Source: Pseudoalteromonas sp. G4
GTDB taxonomy: Bacteria; Pseudomonadota; Gammaproteobacteria; Enterobacterales; Alteromonadaceae
Assembly: GCF_028875915.1 (NCBI RefSeq)
Contig: NZ_JAPEHW010000022.1
Span: 1-46,738, forward strand
Direction: 5' to 3'
DNA: 46,738 nucleotides
This document shows, piece after piece, positions 17,234-25,352 of this stretch; within the stretch, counting starts at the first letter, position 1, and each line of letters begins with the position of its first letter. Under the pieces are notes generated by a model. It made no database searches, was not told the DNA's origin, and saw only the letters and a list, made by a program, of their open reading frames with translations. A program made the translations under genes and the position numbers.

Positions 17234-18786
17234 TAGGCTTCTCCTTGATAGATAGACTTAATTGCACGAATAACTGCTTGTGCTTTTTGGCGAGTTTCGT
17301 TTGCTTCGAGTTGCGGCACAGAGTCATATACGACGCCCGCACCAGCTTGTACGTATGCCATATTATCTTTAACAAAGGCACTACGAATAACAATGCAGCT
17401 GTCCATTGCACCATCACCAGTTAGATAACCCACAGCACCACCGTAGCTGCCTCGGCGTTTTTTTACTTTTGGTGAGCCAACCAAGGTGCCCATATTCATG
17501 CACGCTTGGTAGGCATGTAGTGCATCCAGCTCAGGTTTTAATTGGCCCACCACGCGCGACACTAGATGCATTACTTGTGAGTAGCGGTCAACTTTTAATA
17601 ATTCTTTTACATAGCGCGACCCCGGCGTTGAAATACGGGCAATGTCGTTGCGCGCTAAATCAACTAGCATAATGTGTTCGGCGCGCTCTTTTTTATCATC
17701 GCGCAAATCCAGTTCAATTTTGCTATCAAGGTCAAAGTTAATGCTGCCATCTGCATTTTTACCACGGGCACGCGTACCGGCAATTGGATAGACCTCTACT
17801 TGATTGGTGCTTTGGCAATATTTAAGCGCAGATTCGGGTGATGCACCAAATAACACAAAGTTTTCATCTTTCATGTAGAACATGTAAGGGCTTGGGTTTT
17901 GTGTTTTAAGTTGGTGATATGCTGCAAGCGAGTCAGCACAGGGTAATGAAAAACAGCGAGACGGCACTACTTGGAAAATGTCGCCATCAACAATGTGCTT
18001 TTTAAGGGTTTCGACTTGCTGACAAAAGGTTTCGTCGTCAATATCTACAGACTCAGTGACATCACCCGGAAAGGTAGCGGCATTATAAGCGGGTAAATCG
18101 TCACACAGTTTATTAAGTGCTTCTAGCTTTTGGCCTACTTCAAAACAGTTGGCGTGTGCGTCGGGGCCGCTAAATACATTACCAATTAGTTCTGTGGTAT
18201 TTGCTTGATGGTCGATAACAATCAGTGTTTCTGCTAAATAAAAAACAAAATCAGGGGTTGTGTTATCACCGTTTGGTACGTCTGGCAGTGACTCAAAATT
18301 CGCTACCATATCGTAGGCAAAAGTACCGCCTAAAAATACTGCAAAATGAGACTCTGTGGTGCTTTCAATATTATTGACACATTGTCTTAATGCGGTAAAT
18401 GCATTGTCTGCCACTAATCGACTGGCTTCATCCATTAAGCTGGTATCGCGTTCAAATATAACACGTAGGCTTGAATCTGTAAGTTCAACGTTGTGTTCTT
18501 TAAAAAAGCCAGCTAAATGGGGTAGTAGCTGTTTGCCGTTATTGCTTTTTGCATCAAACGTTACCGTGTCACCATTACATTCAATACGAATAGCAGCATC
18601 AGCTAAAATTAAACTTTTTACATTATCTTTTGAATCAATTTCCGCTGATTCTAACAATAAGCTATTAAAGTTAGTCGGGTTGTTACATACCGCGCTGTAA
18701 AGTGCCAGTGGACTTTCAATGTAGTCCCGCGCCAGCGAAATGCTGGTAACTTTACCGACCTCGGTTGATATATGACTAAATATCAC
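17233..18786 (-). CDS. trpE: Anthranilate synthase component I
   Basis: 517 residues, full length. Converts chorismate to anthranilate with TrpG. The tryptophan feedback site motif LLLESAEI is at residues 43-50, so the enzyme should be inhibited by tryptophan; the chorismate-binding C-terminal domain has PIAGTRARGKN and the GGAVGYL segment. The start is a GTG at 18786 with AAGGA and GAGG upstream. It lies directly behind the second leader terminator, so its expression depends on passing two attenuators. Confidence 0.97.
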   Translation of the reverse strand: MIFSHISTEVGKVTSISLARDYIESPLALYSAVCNNPTNFNSLLLESAEIDSKDNVKSLILADAAIRIECNGDTVTFDAKSNNGKQLLPHLAGFFKEHNVELTDSSLRVIFERDTSLMDEASRLVADNAFTALRQCVNNIESTTESHFAVFLGGTFAYDMVANFESLPDVPNGDNTTPDFVFYLAETLIVIDHQANTTELIGNVFSGPDAHANCFEVGQKLEALNKLCDDLPAYNAATFPGDVTESVDIDDETFCQQVETLKKHIVDGDIFQVVPSRCFSLPCADSLAAYHQLKTQNPSPYMFYMKDENFVLFGASPESALKYCQSTNQVEVYPIAGTRARGKNADGSINFDLDSKIELDLRDDKKERAEHIMLVDLARNDIARISTPGSRYVKELLKVDRYSQVMHLVSRVVGQLKPELDALHAYQACMNMGTLVGSPKVKKRRGSYGGAVGYLTGDGAMDSCIVIRSAFVKDNMAYVQAGAGVVYDSVPQLEANETRQKAQAVIRAIKSIYQGEA

Positions 18787-18802
18787 GCCTCATTCCTTAT
18801 AC

Positions 18803-18828
18803 AAAAAAGCCCGCTTAGAAGGCGGGCT
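18803..18828 (-). terminator. trp attenuator 2 (second leader terminator)
   Basis: Minus-strand stem GCCCGC / GCGGGC with a 7-nt loop and a run of six U, 17 nt before trpE. The 5' arm CCCGC (18822-18826) can instead pair with GCGGG at 18852-18856, just after the stop codon of leader peptide 2, giving the competing antiterminator. The layout is that of a ribosome-mediated attenuator. Confidence 0.9.
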
Positions 18829-18861
18829 GAATAATAGACAAACAGAATCCTCCCGCGTTAA

Positions 18862-18906
18862 TTACAGGAACCACCACCATTGGATTAGTTGTTTGTTATT
18901 ACTCAT
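18862..18906 (-). CDS. trpL: trp leader peptide 2 (WWW)
   Basis: A 14-codon frame, MSNNKQLIQWWWFL, with three consecutive tryptophan codons at positions 10-12. It has a strong ribosome site, TTTGAGGTGAATA before the ATG. It ends 33 nt before the 5' arm of attenuator 2. Ribosome stalling at the Trp codons would leave GCGGG free to form the antiterminator; with charged tRNA-Trp, the terminator forms. Too short for standard gene finding. It resembles leader peptide 1 over TGGTGGTGG, GTAAT and CGCGGG, suggesting the unit was duplicated. Confidence 0.9.
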   Translation of the reverse strand: MSNNKQLIQWWWFL

Positions 18907-18927
18907 TATTCACCTCAAATTAGACAT

Positions 18928-18955
18928 AAAAAAACCCGCACATTGTGCGGGTTTT
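18928..18955 (-). terminator. trp attenuator 1 (first leader terminator)
   Basis: Minus-strand stem CCCGCAC / GTGCGGG with an AAT loop and a run of seven U. Its 5' arm ACCCGC (18947-18952) is perfectly complementary to GCGGGT at 18983-18988, located right after the stop codon of leader peptide 1, forming the antiterminator. It lies between the two leader peptides. Confidence 0.9.
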
Positions 18956-18990
18956 AAGAATAGTTTAGATACAATTATTCCCACCCGCGA

Positions 18991-19041
18991 TTACGAGTGC
19001 CACCACCATACTGTTTTGATTTGTGAAGTTACTAATTGCAT
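18991..19041 (-). CDS. trpL: trp leader peptide 1 (WWW)
   Basis: A 16-codon frame, MQLVTSQIKTVWWWHS, with three consecutive tryptophan codons at positions 12-14 and an AGGA site 9 nt upstream of the ATG. It is the first open frame after the predicted trp promoter. Its stop codon is followed within a few nucleotides by the GCGGGT strand of the antiterminator for attenuator 1. Together with the second leader it forms a tandem attenuator, so trpE-A transcription must survive two Trp-tRNA checks in series. Confidence 0.88.
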   Translation of the reverse strand: MQLVTSQIKTVWWWHS

Positions 19042-19070
19042 TTAAACGATTCCTAAAATGTTTCAGCCAT

Positions 19071-19100
19071 AGTAAACCCCAGATTGTATACATGAGTCAA
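19071..19100 (-). promoter_or_regulatory. Predicted trp operon promoter
   Basis: On the minus strand, TTGACT (19100-19095) and TTTACT (19076-19071) are 18 bp apart and lie 30 nt upstream of the first leader peptide. E. coli trp also has TTGACA with a weak TTAACT -10. No CTAG-centred TrpR operator was found over or near the -10, so attenuation may be the main control; this last point is inference. Confidence 0.55.
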
Positions 19101-19179
19101 CACAAAACCGCCATTTTTTATAACTAATCGGATTTGTTAGTGTTTATTGGTTATAAGCAGTGTTTAAACAGTTATAAAA

Positions 19180-20025
19180 TCAAGATTTTAGTGGCTTTTT
19201 ACCGAGTACAACTAGCAAAATTCCGATTAGAATAATAGCTCCAGAAATTGCGAGGCGTTCACTGATAGGTTCGGATAAAAACAAAAAGCCACCAATACCG
19301 GCAATAATGGGTACCGAGAGCTGTGATACAGCTGCTTGCACTGAAGTTAAATGTTTTAGTGCAACATACCAAATGGCGTAACCAATACCTGACGTCACAC
19401 TGCCGGCTATCACGGCGAGTAAAACCCCTGTGGTTGAGGCAGTAATTGAGTTGAGTGTCATCAGGCTTAGTAACGTTATAAAAGGTAAGGTGCGCATAAA
19501 ATTAAAGGCGGTATCGGCAAGGGGATTAGATGATTTTTTGCCAACTAAGGTATAGCCCGCCCACGCCATACCCGAGAGCACCATAAGCACAAAACCAATC
19601 AGTGAAGGTGATGAAATATCTGGCAGCACTAAATAGCTAAAACCAATAAACGCAATTAGCGCGCCGCACCATTCGATAGGATAAATTTTGGTACCAGAAA
19701 AAAAGGTATAAGCAAACATGCTAAATTGTACCGATGAAAAAAGCACAAGCGCGCCAATAGCGGTTTCAAGTGAAATATAGGCATAGGAAAAGGTTACGGC
19801 GTAAATAAACAAATAAACAGCGCCAAGCCATGAACCTTTGCTCGCTGTTTGTTTATTTTTATGAAATAGGGCGTAAAGAATAAAAAGCGTTATCGCTCCT
19901 GAGAATAAACGAATTGAGGTAAAACTGGCTGCATCAATTTGCCCTTGCCCAAGGGCTATTCGGCAAAGAATAGAGTTTCCCGCAAAGGCGATAAGTGACA
20001 AAACAGTTATTAACAGTATTTTCAT
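19180..20025 (-). CDS. EamA/DMT-superfamily transporter
   Basis: 281 residues with ten hydrophobic helices in two EamA repeats (about 1-135 and 145-275); the second begins with LVMLSGMAWAGYTLVGKK. Drug/metabolite transporters of this kind export amino acids or other metabolites. It sits between the trp leader and rnm, a place where E. coli has the two directly divergent. It is on the same strand as trp, so the gene could be linked to aromatic amino acid export, but nothing in the sequence fixes the substrate. It is monocistronic. Confidence 0.9.
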   Translation of the reverse strand: MKILLITVLSLIAFAGNSILCRIALGQGQIDAASFTSIRLFSGAITLFILYALFHKNKQTASKGSWLGAVYLFIYAVTFSYAYISLETAIGALVLFSSVQFSMFAYTFFSGTKIYPIEWCGALIAFIGFSYLVLPDISSPSLIGFVLMVLSGMAWAGYTLVGKKSSNPLADTAFNFMRTLPFITLLSLMTLNSITASTTGVLLAVIAGSVTSGIGYAIWYVALKHLTSVQAAVSQLSVPIIAGIGGFLFLSEPISERLAISGAIILIGILLVVLGKKPLKS

Positions 20026-20175
20026 AAATTAAAGCGCGCTGTTTATTATTAATCGAGTTTAAACAGATACAGACCTTTGTTGGCAAATTTCTAAGTTAAA
20101 TAGCAATAAATCAGCAAGAGTAATTAACGGCTGAATTTGGTATGATTACACACAATCCCAACGAAAGCCGCAATT

Positions 20176-21030
20176 ATGAAATTTGATTTACACAGCCATA
20201 CGTATTTTTCCGATGGTAAACTTTCCCCAGAAGAGCTAGTAGAACGCGCTGTTGAAAAAGGCGTAGATATTTTGGCTATTACGGATCACGATACCGTTAA
20301 AGGGCTTTCAATTGCTGAGCAACATATTAATACTAAGGCGTTACCACTCACGCTAGTTAAAGGCATAGAATTTTCAACAAAGTGGGAAACGTTTGAAGTA
20401 CACATTGTTGGGTTAAACATCGACACAGATAATGACCTACTTAAATCGCTGATTGACGAGCAAACTGAAAAACGTGCGACCCGTGCAGGGAAAATGGCTG
20501 AAAAACTCGAAAAACGCGGGTTTGAAAATGTATTAGCAGAAGCCAAATCCTTAGCAAACAAAGGGCAGCTTACCCGCGCTCATTTTGCACAAGTGATCCA
20601 AGCACAAGGGGCAGCTAACACCTTACAAGGGGTGTTTAAAAAATTTTTAGTGCGCGGTAAACCGGGATATGTAACCAGCGAATGGTGTGATATTGCAACT
20701 GCCGTGAAGGCAATTAAAGCCGCAGGTGGTCAAGCGGTATTAGCACATCCAAGTCGTTATAAGCTTTCTAATAAATGGTTACGCCGTTTACTGCAAGAAT
20801 TTAAAGATGCTGGTGGCGATGGCATTGAAGTGGCACTGCCACAACAAGCACCAAGTGATCGTCAATTTTTAGCGCAGCTTGCAGAAGAATATCAGCTGCT
20901 TTCATCGCAAGGTTCGGATTTTCATTTTGCAACCAACTGGTTAGAACTTGGAAAGAACTTATACTTACCTAAAGCCAGTGTGCCAATTTGGCAGGATTGG
21001 GCGATTGCCAAAGAACAAGAATTAAATTAA
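20176..21030 (+). CDS. rnm: RNase AM / PHP-domain phosphoesterase (YciV)
   Basis: 284 residues. The PHP-domain metal motifs are intact: DLHSHTYFSDG at the N-terminus, TDHDTVKG, GIEFST, and later AVLAHPSRY and GSDFHF. The E. coli homologue YciV is a 5'-3' exoribonuclease that trims 5' ends of rRNAs and also removes phosphate from 3',5'-bisphosphonucleotides. It heads a plus-strand block (9 bp to yciO) in the order rnm-yciO-scpA-scpB-rluB, conserved from E. coli apart from yciQ there. Confidence 0.93.
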   Translation: MKFDLHSHTYFSDGKLSPEELVERAVEKGVDILAITDHDTVKGLSIAEQHINTKALPLTLVKGIEFSTKWETFEVHIVGLNIDTDNDLLKSLIDEQTEKRATRAGKMAEKLEKRGFENVLAEAKSLANKGQLTRAHFAQVIQAQGAANTLQGVFKKFLVRGKPGYVTSEWCDIATAVKAIKAAGGQAVLAHPSRYKLSNKWLRRLLQEFKDAGGDGIEVALPQQAPSDRQFLAQLAEEYQLLSSQGSDFHFATNWLELGKNLYLPKASVPIWQDWAIAKEQELN

Positions 21031-21039
21031 GGATATCTA

Positions 21040-21660
21040 ATGAGCCAGTTTTTCCATATTCACCCAGAAAACCCGCAGGCGCGTTTAGTGCGTCAAGCGG
21101 TTGATATGATCCAGCAAGGCAAGGTAATTGTGTTTCCAACCGATTCAGGTTATGCAATCGGCTGTAGCATAGGTAATAAAAATGCAATGGAGCGTATAGC
21201 GCGTATTCGTGGTTTAGAAAAACACCATAACTTTACCCTTGTTTGCCGTGATTTATCGGAACTTGCCACTTACGCCCGTGTAGATAACAGTTTGTTTCGA
21301 TTAATTAAAAATAATACGCCAGGGCAATACACTTTTATTTTTAAAGGCACTAAAGAAGTGCCGCGTCGTTTGCTTAATGAGAAAAAGAAAACCATTGGTA
21401 TTCGCGTACCTGATCACATTATTACTCAAGCGATTTTGGCTGAACTTGGCGAGCCGTTAATGTCTTGCTCGTTAATTCTACCTGGTGAACAATTTGCAGA
21501 AGCGGATCCAGAAGAAATTCGCTTTCAACTAGAAAAACAAGTGGATTTGATTATTCACGGTGGTTATCTCTCTGAGCAGCCAACAACCGTTGTAGATTTC
21601 TCGGAAGACACCGTTGAGATTATTCGTGTGGGCGCTGGCGACCCAGCACCATTTGAATAA
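21040..21660 (+). CDS. yciO: YciO, Sua5/YrdC-family protein
   Basis: 206 residues forming one YrdC domain (about 15-200), which in TsaC/Sua5 makes threonylcarbamoyl-AMP for tRNA t6A. Motifs KVIVFPTDSGYAIGC, the KHHNFTLVCRDLSEL segment and TIGIRVPDH are present. YciO is a paralogue of TsaC with an uncertain role, so a full t6A role should not be assumed. It is 9 bp after rnm and 24 bp before scpA and is surely in the same transcript. Confidence 0.93.
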   Translation: MSQFFHIHPENPQARLVRQAVDMIQQGKVIVFPTDSGYAIGCSIGNKNAMERIARIRGLEKHHNFTLVCRDLSELATYARVDNSLFRLIKNNTPGQYTFIFKGTKEVPRRLLNEKKKTIGIRVPDHIITQAILAELGEPLMSCSLILPGEQFAEADPEEIRFQLEKQVDLIIHGGYLSEQPTTVVDFSEDTVEIIRVGAGDPAPFE

Positions 21661-21684
21661 AACACAGAGCATTAAGTAACCGTA

Positions 21685-22479
21685 ATGAGCGAAATGCAGC
21701 AGCAAAAGTTACCGCTTGGCTTTTTACATGGCAAAGCAGTTACTGATAAGCCTGAGGATCTTTATATTCCGCCCGATGCACTTGAAGTGGCACTTGAGGC
21801 ATTTGAAGGTCCGCTTGATTTATTGCTGTATTTAATTAAAAAGCACAAACTCGATATTCTTGATGTTTCGATTGCCAAAATAACCGGGCAATACATGCAG
21901 TATGTTGAGATGATGAAAGAGTTTAAGTTAGAGCTTGCCGCAGAATATTTGGTGATGGCAGCGTTACTTGCGCAAATAAAATCGCGTTTACTATTACCTG
22001 TGCATAAAGAGCTTGAACAAGAGGAAGAAGATCCGCGGGCATTACTTATTAGGCGCTTACAAGAATACGAACAATTTAGAAAGGCGGCCGAAAACCTTGA
22101 CGCGTTATCACGGGTAGAACGCGATATTTATATTGCCCATGCGCTGTTAGATGAAACACAGTCGCAAGATGTTGAACTGCCTGATCTCTGTGTGAAAGAG
22201 CTACTTCTGGCGCTAAGTGATGTAATGGCGAGAGCGCAAGCATTAACCCATCACCAAGTCAGTGCCGAAGTGCTTTCAACCCGTGCGCGGATGTCACATA
22301 TTTTATCGCTTTTAACAGAAAATGATGGCTTTTTGCCATTTTCTCAGGCGTTTGAACATATTGAAGGCAAAGCCGCGGTTGTGGTGAGTTTTATCGCCAT
22401 TTTAGAGCTGGTGAAGGAAAGCTTGATTGTGGTTCAGCAAAGCGATATAAACTCGTTGATTTACCTTAAATTAAAATAA
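21685..22479 (+). CDS. scpA: Segregation and condensation protein A
   Basis: 264 residues, the kleisin subunit of the SMC-ScpAB condensin. The N-terminal helical part (about 30-110) contains FEGPLDLLLYLIKKHKLDI, the SMC-neck contact motif, followed by LVMAALLAQIKSRLLLP; the C-terminal winged helix that contacts the SMC head follows. Many gammaproteobacteria use MukBEF instead; ScpAB here suggests this organism keeps an SMC-type condensin (smc not in the window) or has both. scpB follows after 17 bp. Confidence 0.95.
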   Translation: MSEMQQQKLPLGFLHGKAVTDKPEDLYIPPDALEVALEAFEGPLDLLLYLIKKHKLDILDVSIAKITGQYMQYVEMMKEFKLELAAEYLVMAALLAQIKSRLLLPVHKELEQEEEDPRALLIRRLQEYEQFRKAAENLDALSRVERDIYIAHALLDETQSQDVELPDLCVKELLLALSDVMARAQALTHHQVSAEVLSTRARMSHILSLLTENDGFLPFSQAFEHIEGKAAVVVSFIAILELVKESLIVVQQSDINSLIYLKLK

Positions 22480-22496
22480 CAACGAAACAAGGTGCT

Positions 22497-23075
22497 ATGG
22501 CAAAGCGACTTTCAGACGAACAGTTAATTGAGCTTATAGAAGCTGCAATTTTTGTGGCAAATACGCCGCTTAGCAAAGATAAATTGCGTGACACCGTACT
22601 CAGTGACTTTCAGATATCACTTAAACGAATTCAAACTGCAATTGATGCTATTATGGCGCACTACGCGACGCGTGGTGTGCGTTTAGTCAAAGTGGGATCA
22701 GGTTATCGTTTTCAAGCATGCAGTAGTTTATCTCCATGGCTTAATAAGCTATGGCAAGAAAAAGCACCTAAATATTCCCGTGCATTTTTAGAAACATTAA
22801 GTTTAATTGCCTATCGTCAGCCAATTACCCGTGGTGAAATAGAACAAGTACGTGGGGTAACGGTAAGCAGCCAAACTATTAAAACCATGTTAGAGCATAA
22901 TTGGGTAAAAGTGGTTGGCTACAAAGAGGTACCGGGTAAACCGGCGCTTTATGGCACCACAAAACAATTTTTAGATCACTTCTCGTTGTCATCATTGAAT
23001 GAATTACCGCCATTACCAGTAGCGCAAGACGAAAAAATATCACAAATCCTCAGTGAGCCTGCGCAACTTGATTAG
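22497..23075 (+). CDS. scpB: Segregation and condensation protein B
   Basis: 192 residues with two winged-helix domains (about 8-85 and 90-165). Family blocks are LIELIEAAIFVANTPLS near the N-terminus, ARAFLETLSLIAYRQPITR-like SRAFLETLSLIAYRQPITR at 96-114 and GTTKQFLDHFSL at 158-169. It dimerises and binds ScpA to regulate SMC ATPase. The ATG at 22497 follows AAGGTGCT. Between its stop and rluB there are 53 bp, so rluB may be cotranscribed. Confidence 0.95.
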   Translation: MAKRLSDEQLIELIEAAIFVANTPLSKDKLRDTVLSDFQISLKRIQTAIDAIMAHYATRGVRLVKVGSGYRFQACSSLSPWLNKLWQEKAPKYSRAFLETLSLIAYRQPITRGEIEQVRGVTVSSQTIKTMLEHNWVKVVGYKEVPGKPALYGTTKQFLDHFSLSSLNELPPLPVAQDEKISQILSEPAQLD

Positions 23076-23128
23076 CTCTGTGCTAGAATAGCCAACAATT
23101 CCTAGCTGCGAAGTTACATGAGAAAATA

Positions 23129-24004
23129 ATGAGCGAAAAGTTACAAAAAGTATTAGCACGTGCTGGTAAAGGTTCACGTCGTGAATGTGAAAAATTCATT
23201 GAAGCAGGCCGTGTTAGTATCGATGGCAAGGTTGCCCGATTAGGTGATCGTGTCGAGCCAACACAACGCATTCGACTTGATGGACACGTTGTTAAAATTG
23301 AAGCGTCAAACGAACGTGTTTGCCGTGTATTAATGTACCATAAGCCAGAAGGCGAGCTGTGTACACGTAAAGATCCTGAAGGTCGTCGCACCGTATTTGA
23401 CCGTTTACCACCGCTTGAAAATGACCGCTGGATTGCCATTGGTCGTTTAGATATCAATACCTCAGGCTTACTCCTATTTACCAATGATGGTGAATTGGCC
23501 AACCGTTTAATGCACCCAAGTTATGAAGTGGAACGTGAATACGCAGTGCGCGTGTTTGGTGAAGTGACACAGCAAACACTTAATAACGTGACCAATGGTG
23601 TTGAACTAGACGATGGCTTTGCCAAATTCTTATCAGTAGTACCGCAAGGCGGAAGCGGCTTAAACAATTGGTTTAACGTTACCTTAACCGAAGGTCGTAA
23701 CCGAGAAGTACGCCGTTTATGGCAATCACAGGAAGTAGAAGTGTCACGCCTAATTCGTGTTCGCTATGGTGACTTACTACTGAATAAACGTTTACCACAA
23801 GGTGGTTGGGAAGAACTTAACCTAAAAGATGTAAACTATTTACGTCAAACGGTTGGTCTTCGCCGCGAAACCGAAACAAAACTATCGGTAATGCCTGAGA
23901 AGCGTAAAGATCGCCGCGCGAAAATTAATAAAATTCGCAAAGCGGTTAAAAAGCACAATCAACGCGTTACTACAGGTAATAAACGCCGTGCACCAAAAAA
24001 GTAA
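23129..24004 (+). CDS. rluB: 23S rRNA pseudouridine(2605) synthase
   Basis: 291 residues. The S4 RNA-binding domain (1-60; [20 protein letters not shown]) precedes the RsuA/RluB catalytic domain. The catalytic aspartate is Asp108 in [29 protein letters not shown] is the second family motif. A basic tail (from about 250, rich in Lys/Arg) is typical of RluB and separates it from RsuA and RluE. Followed by a strong terminator shared with the convergent bcp gene. Confidence 0.94.
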   Translation: MSEKLQKVLARAGKGSRRECEKFIEAGRVSIDGKVARLGDRVEPTQRIRLDGHVVKIEASNERVCRVLMYHKPEGELCTRKDPEGRRTVFDRLPPLENDRWIAIGRLDINTSGLLLFTNDGELANRLMHPSYEVEREYAVRVFGEVTQQTLNNVTNGVELDDGFAKFLSVVPQGGSGLNNWFNVTLTEGRNREVRRLWQSQEVEVSRLIRVRYGDLLLNKRLPQGGWEELNLKDVNYLRQTVGLRRETETKLSVMPEKRKDRRAKINKIRKAVKKHNQRVTTGNKRRAPKK

Positions 24005-24031
24005 TTCGGTGAATGACTGAATTACAGACAT

Positions 24032-24059
24032 AAAAAAAGCGCCAATCGGCGCTTTTTTT
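24032..24059. terminator. Bidirectional terminator between rluB and bcp
   Basis: Stem GCGCC / GGCGC with an AATC loop, extended by seven A and seven T on the two sides. Convergent genes end at 24004 and 24081. Confidence 0.9.
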
Positions 24060-24080
24060 AATTAGAGATACTGCTTTTAA

Positions 24081-24554
24081 TTAAGCATTTTCTTTTAAGT
24101 AATCAATCACTACTTGGTGGTGATCTTTGGTTTTAAACTTATTAAAGAAATGTTCAATTGTACCGTCTTGGCCAACAAGGAAAGATAAACGATGAATACC
24201 GTCATATTCTTTGCCCATAAACTTCTTTAAGCCCCACACACCGAAAGCATCTGCAATTGCATGATCTTCATCAGATAAAAGAGGGAAGTTAAGCTCTTTT
24301 TTGGTTTCAAAGTTCTTTAGGCGCTTTACCGGATCTGGGCTAATACCAACCGCTACTGTGTTAAGAGCAGCTAGCTCTTCTTTATGATCGCGCAAATTTT
24401 CAGCTTGCACTGTACAGCCCGGTGTTGACGCCTTTGGGTAAAAATAAACAAGTACTTTGTTTTCTTTTAGTAATTCAGCAAGTTCTACGATATCGCCGTT
24501 TTGATCGGCTAATTTAAAAAGAGGTGCTTTGTCGCCTGCTTTTAGCGTGTTCAT
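24081..24554 (-). CDS. bcp: Thiol peroxidase, BCP/PrxQ peroxiredoxin
   Basis: 157 residues; reduces hydrogen peroxide and organic peroxides. The peroxidatic cysteine is Cys47 in PKASTPGCTVQAENLRD. The resolving cysteine that E. coli Bcp has five residues later is replaced by Asn here, and there is no other cysteine in the protein, so this is a 1-Cys form that must use an external thiol such as thioredoxin, glutaredoxin or a small thiol. It lies 11 bp after gcvR on the same strand, the gcvR-bcp pair known from enterobacteria. Confidence 0.95.
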   Translation of the reverse strand: MNTLKAGDKAPLFKLADQNGDIVELAELLKENKVLVYFYPKASTPGCTVQAENLRDHKEELAALNTVAVGISPDPVKRLKNFETKKELNFPLLSDEDHAIADAFGVWGLKKFMGKEYDGIHRLSFLVGQDGTIEHFFNKFKTKDHHQVVIDYLKENA

Positions 24555-24565
24555 ATTACAATTTC

Positions 24566-25099
24566 CTATCGAATACGTTTTAAAATGTGTTCTACGTTAG
24601 ACTTTGAGAAAATGATCTCAAGCTGATGTTTAAATTCAGCTTCATCCACATCACGCGAGAAATTTATGTCAATTTCTGAGCGCATTATTAACTCACCATC
24701 TTGCTCTAAGCTGTCTGATTTTAAAGCCGCAATATTCACGTGATAGTCAGCCATTAACTGCGTTACTTTACTTAATGTGCCAGGTGTATCAGGGCCGTGG
24801 TAAGTAAGTTTGTAACCTGCTTTATATTCTTTCTCTTGGTGTTGGCTAGTACGTTTCATCATGGTCAAGAGACCGAGCTCAACACTTTTCGTTGGAATGT
24901 TGTATTCAACACGACTAATGGCGGCCATATCGCCTTCAAGCAACATGATAAAGGTGAATTCATTGCCGAGAATTGCAATACGGCTGTCGATAATATTGCA
25001 ATTGGTCTCACTAACCAGTTTGGTTAGTTGACTTACAATGCCAGGACGATCTTCGCCAATGGCAGTGACAACAAGTTGATTTCCAGTGTTTAACGTCAT
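24566..25099 (-). CDS. gcvR: Glycine cleavage system transcriptional repressor
   Basis: 177 residues from the ATG at 25099, which matches the E. coli GcvR start (MTL...LVVTAIGEDRPGIV); a longer frame reaching 25159 is rejected. Two ACT domains: about 8-85 (IVSQLTKLVSETNCNIIDSR and EFTFIMLLEGD) and 95-170 (GPDTPGTLSKVTQLMADYHVNI). In E. coli GcvR binds glycine and interacts with GcvA to repress gcvTHP. Upstream in E. coli stand dapA-bamC in divergent orientation; here bamC is the direct divergent neighbour. Confidence 0.93.
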   Translation of the reverse strand: MTLNTGNQLVVTAIGEDRPGIVSQLTKLVSETNCNIIDSRIAILGNEFTFIMLLEGDMAAISRVEYNIPTKSVELGLLTMMKRTSQHQEKEYKAGYKLTYHGPDTPGTLSKVTQLMADYHVNIAALKSDSLEQDGELIMRSEIDINFSRDVDEAEFKHQLEIIFSKSNVEHILKRIR

Positions 25100-25352
25100 T
25101 TTTAGTCTCAACGGGTTAATAACGTGGCCGCGAATTTTAGCAAATATATCGCTGTTCAACCATTGTAAATATATGATGTGGTGAAAATTATAGCGAATTG
25201 TGCGTTTTTAATTAAAGTTAACGCGGCGCTTCCTTGTGTTTACCCTTGAGGAAAAGTAACATAGGCGGCAATTTGAGAAAAAAATTATGAACCAAACAGT
25301 GTGTGCTTCATCAAAGCATGAAAATAAGAAAAAGCACACCAAGGAGAAATTT

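Noticed and set aside
19042..19110. TrpR operator at the trp promoter
   Set aside because: No CTAG-centred inverted repeat near the -10; only weak GTATAC symmetry was seen.
25287..25352. Extended bamC start at 25287
   Set aside because: It would place a charged segment ahead of the lipoprotein signal; the GTG at 25353 has a perfect AAGGAG and gives a normal lipobox.
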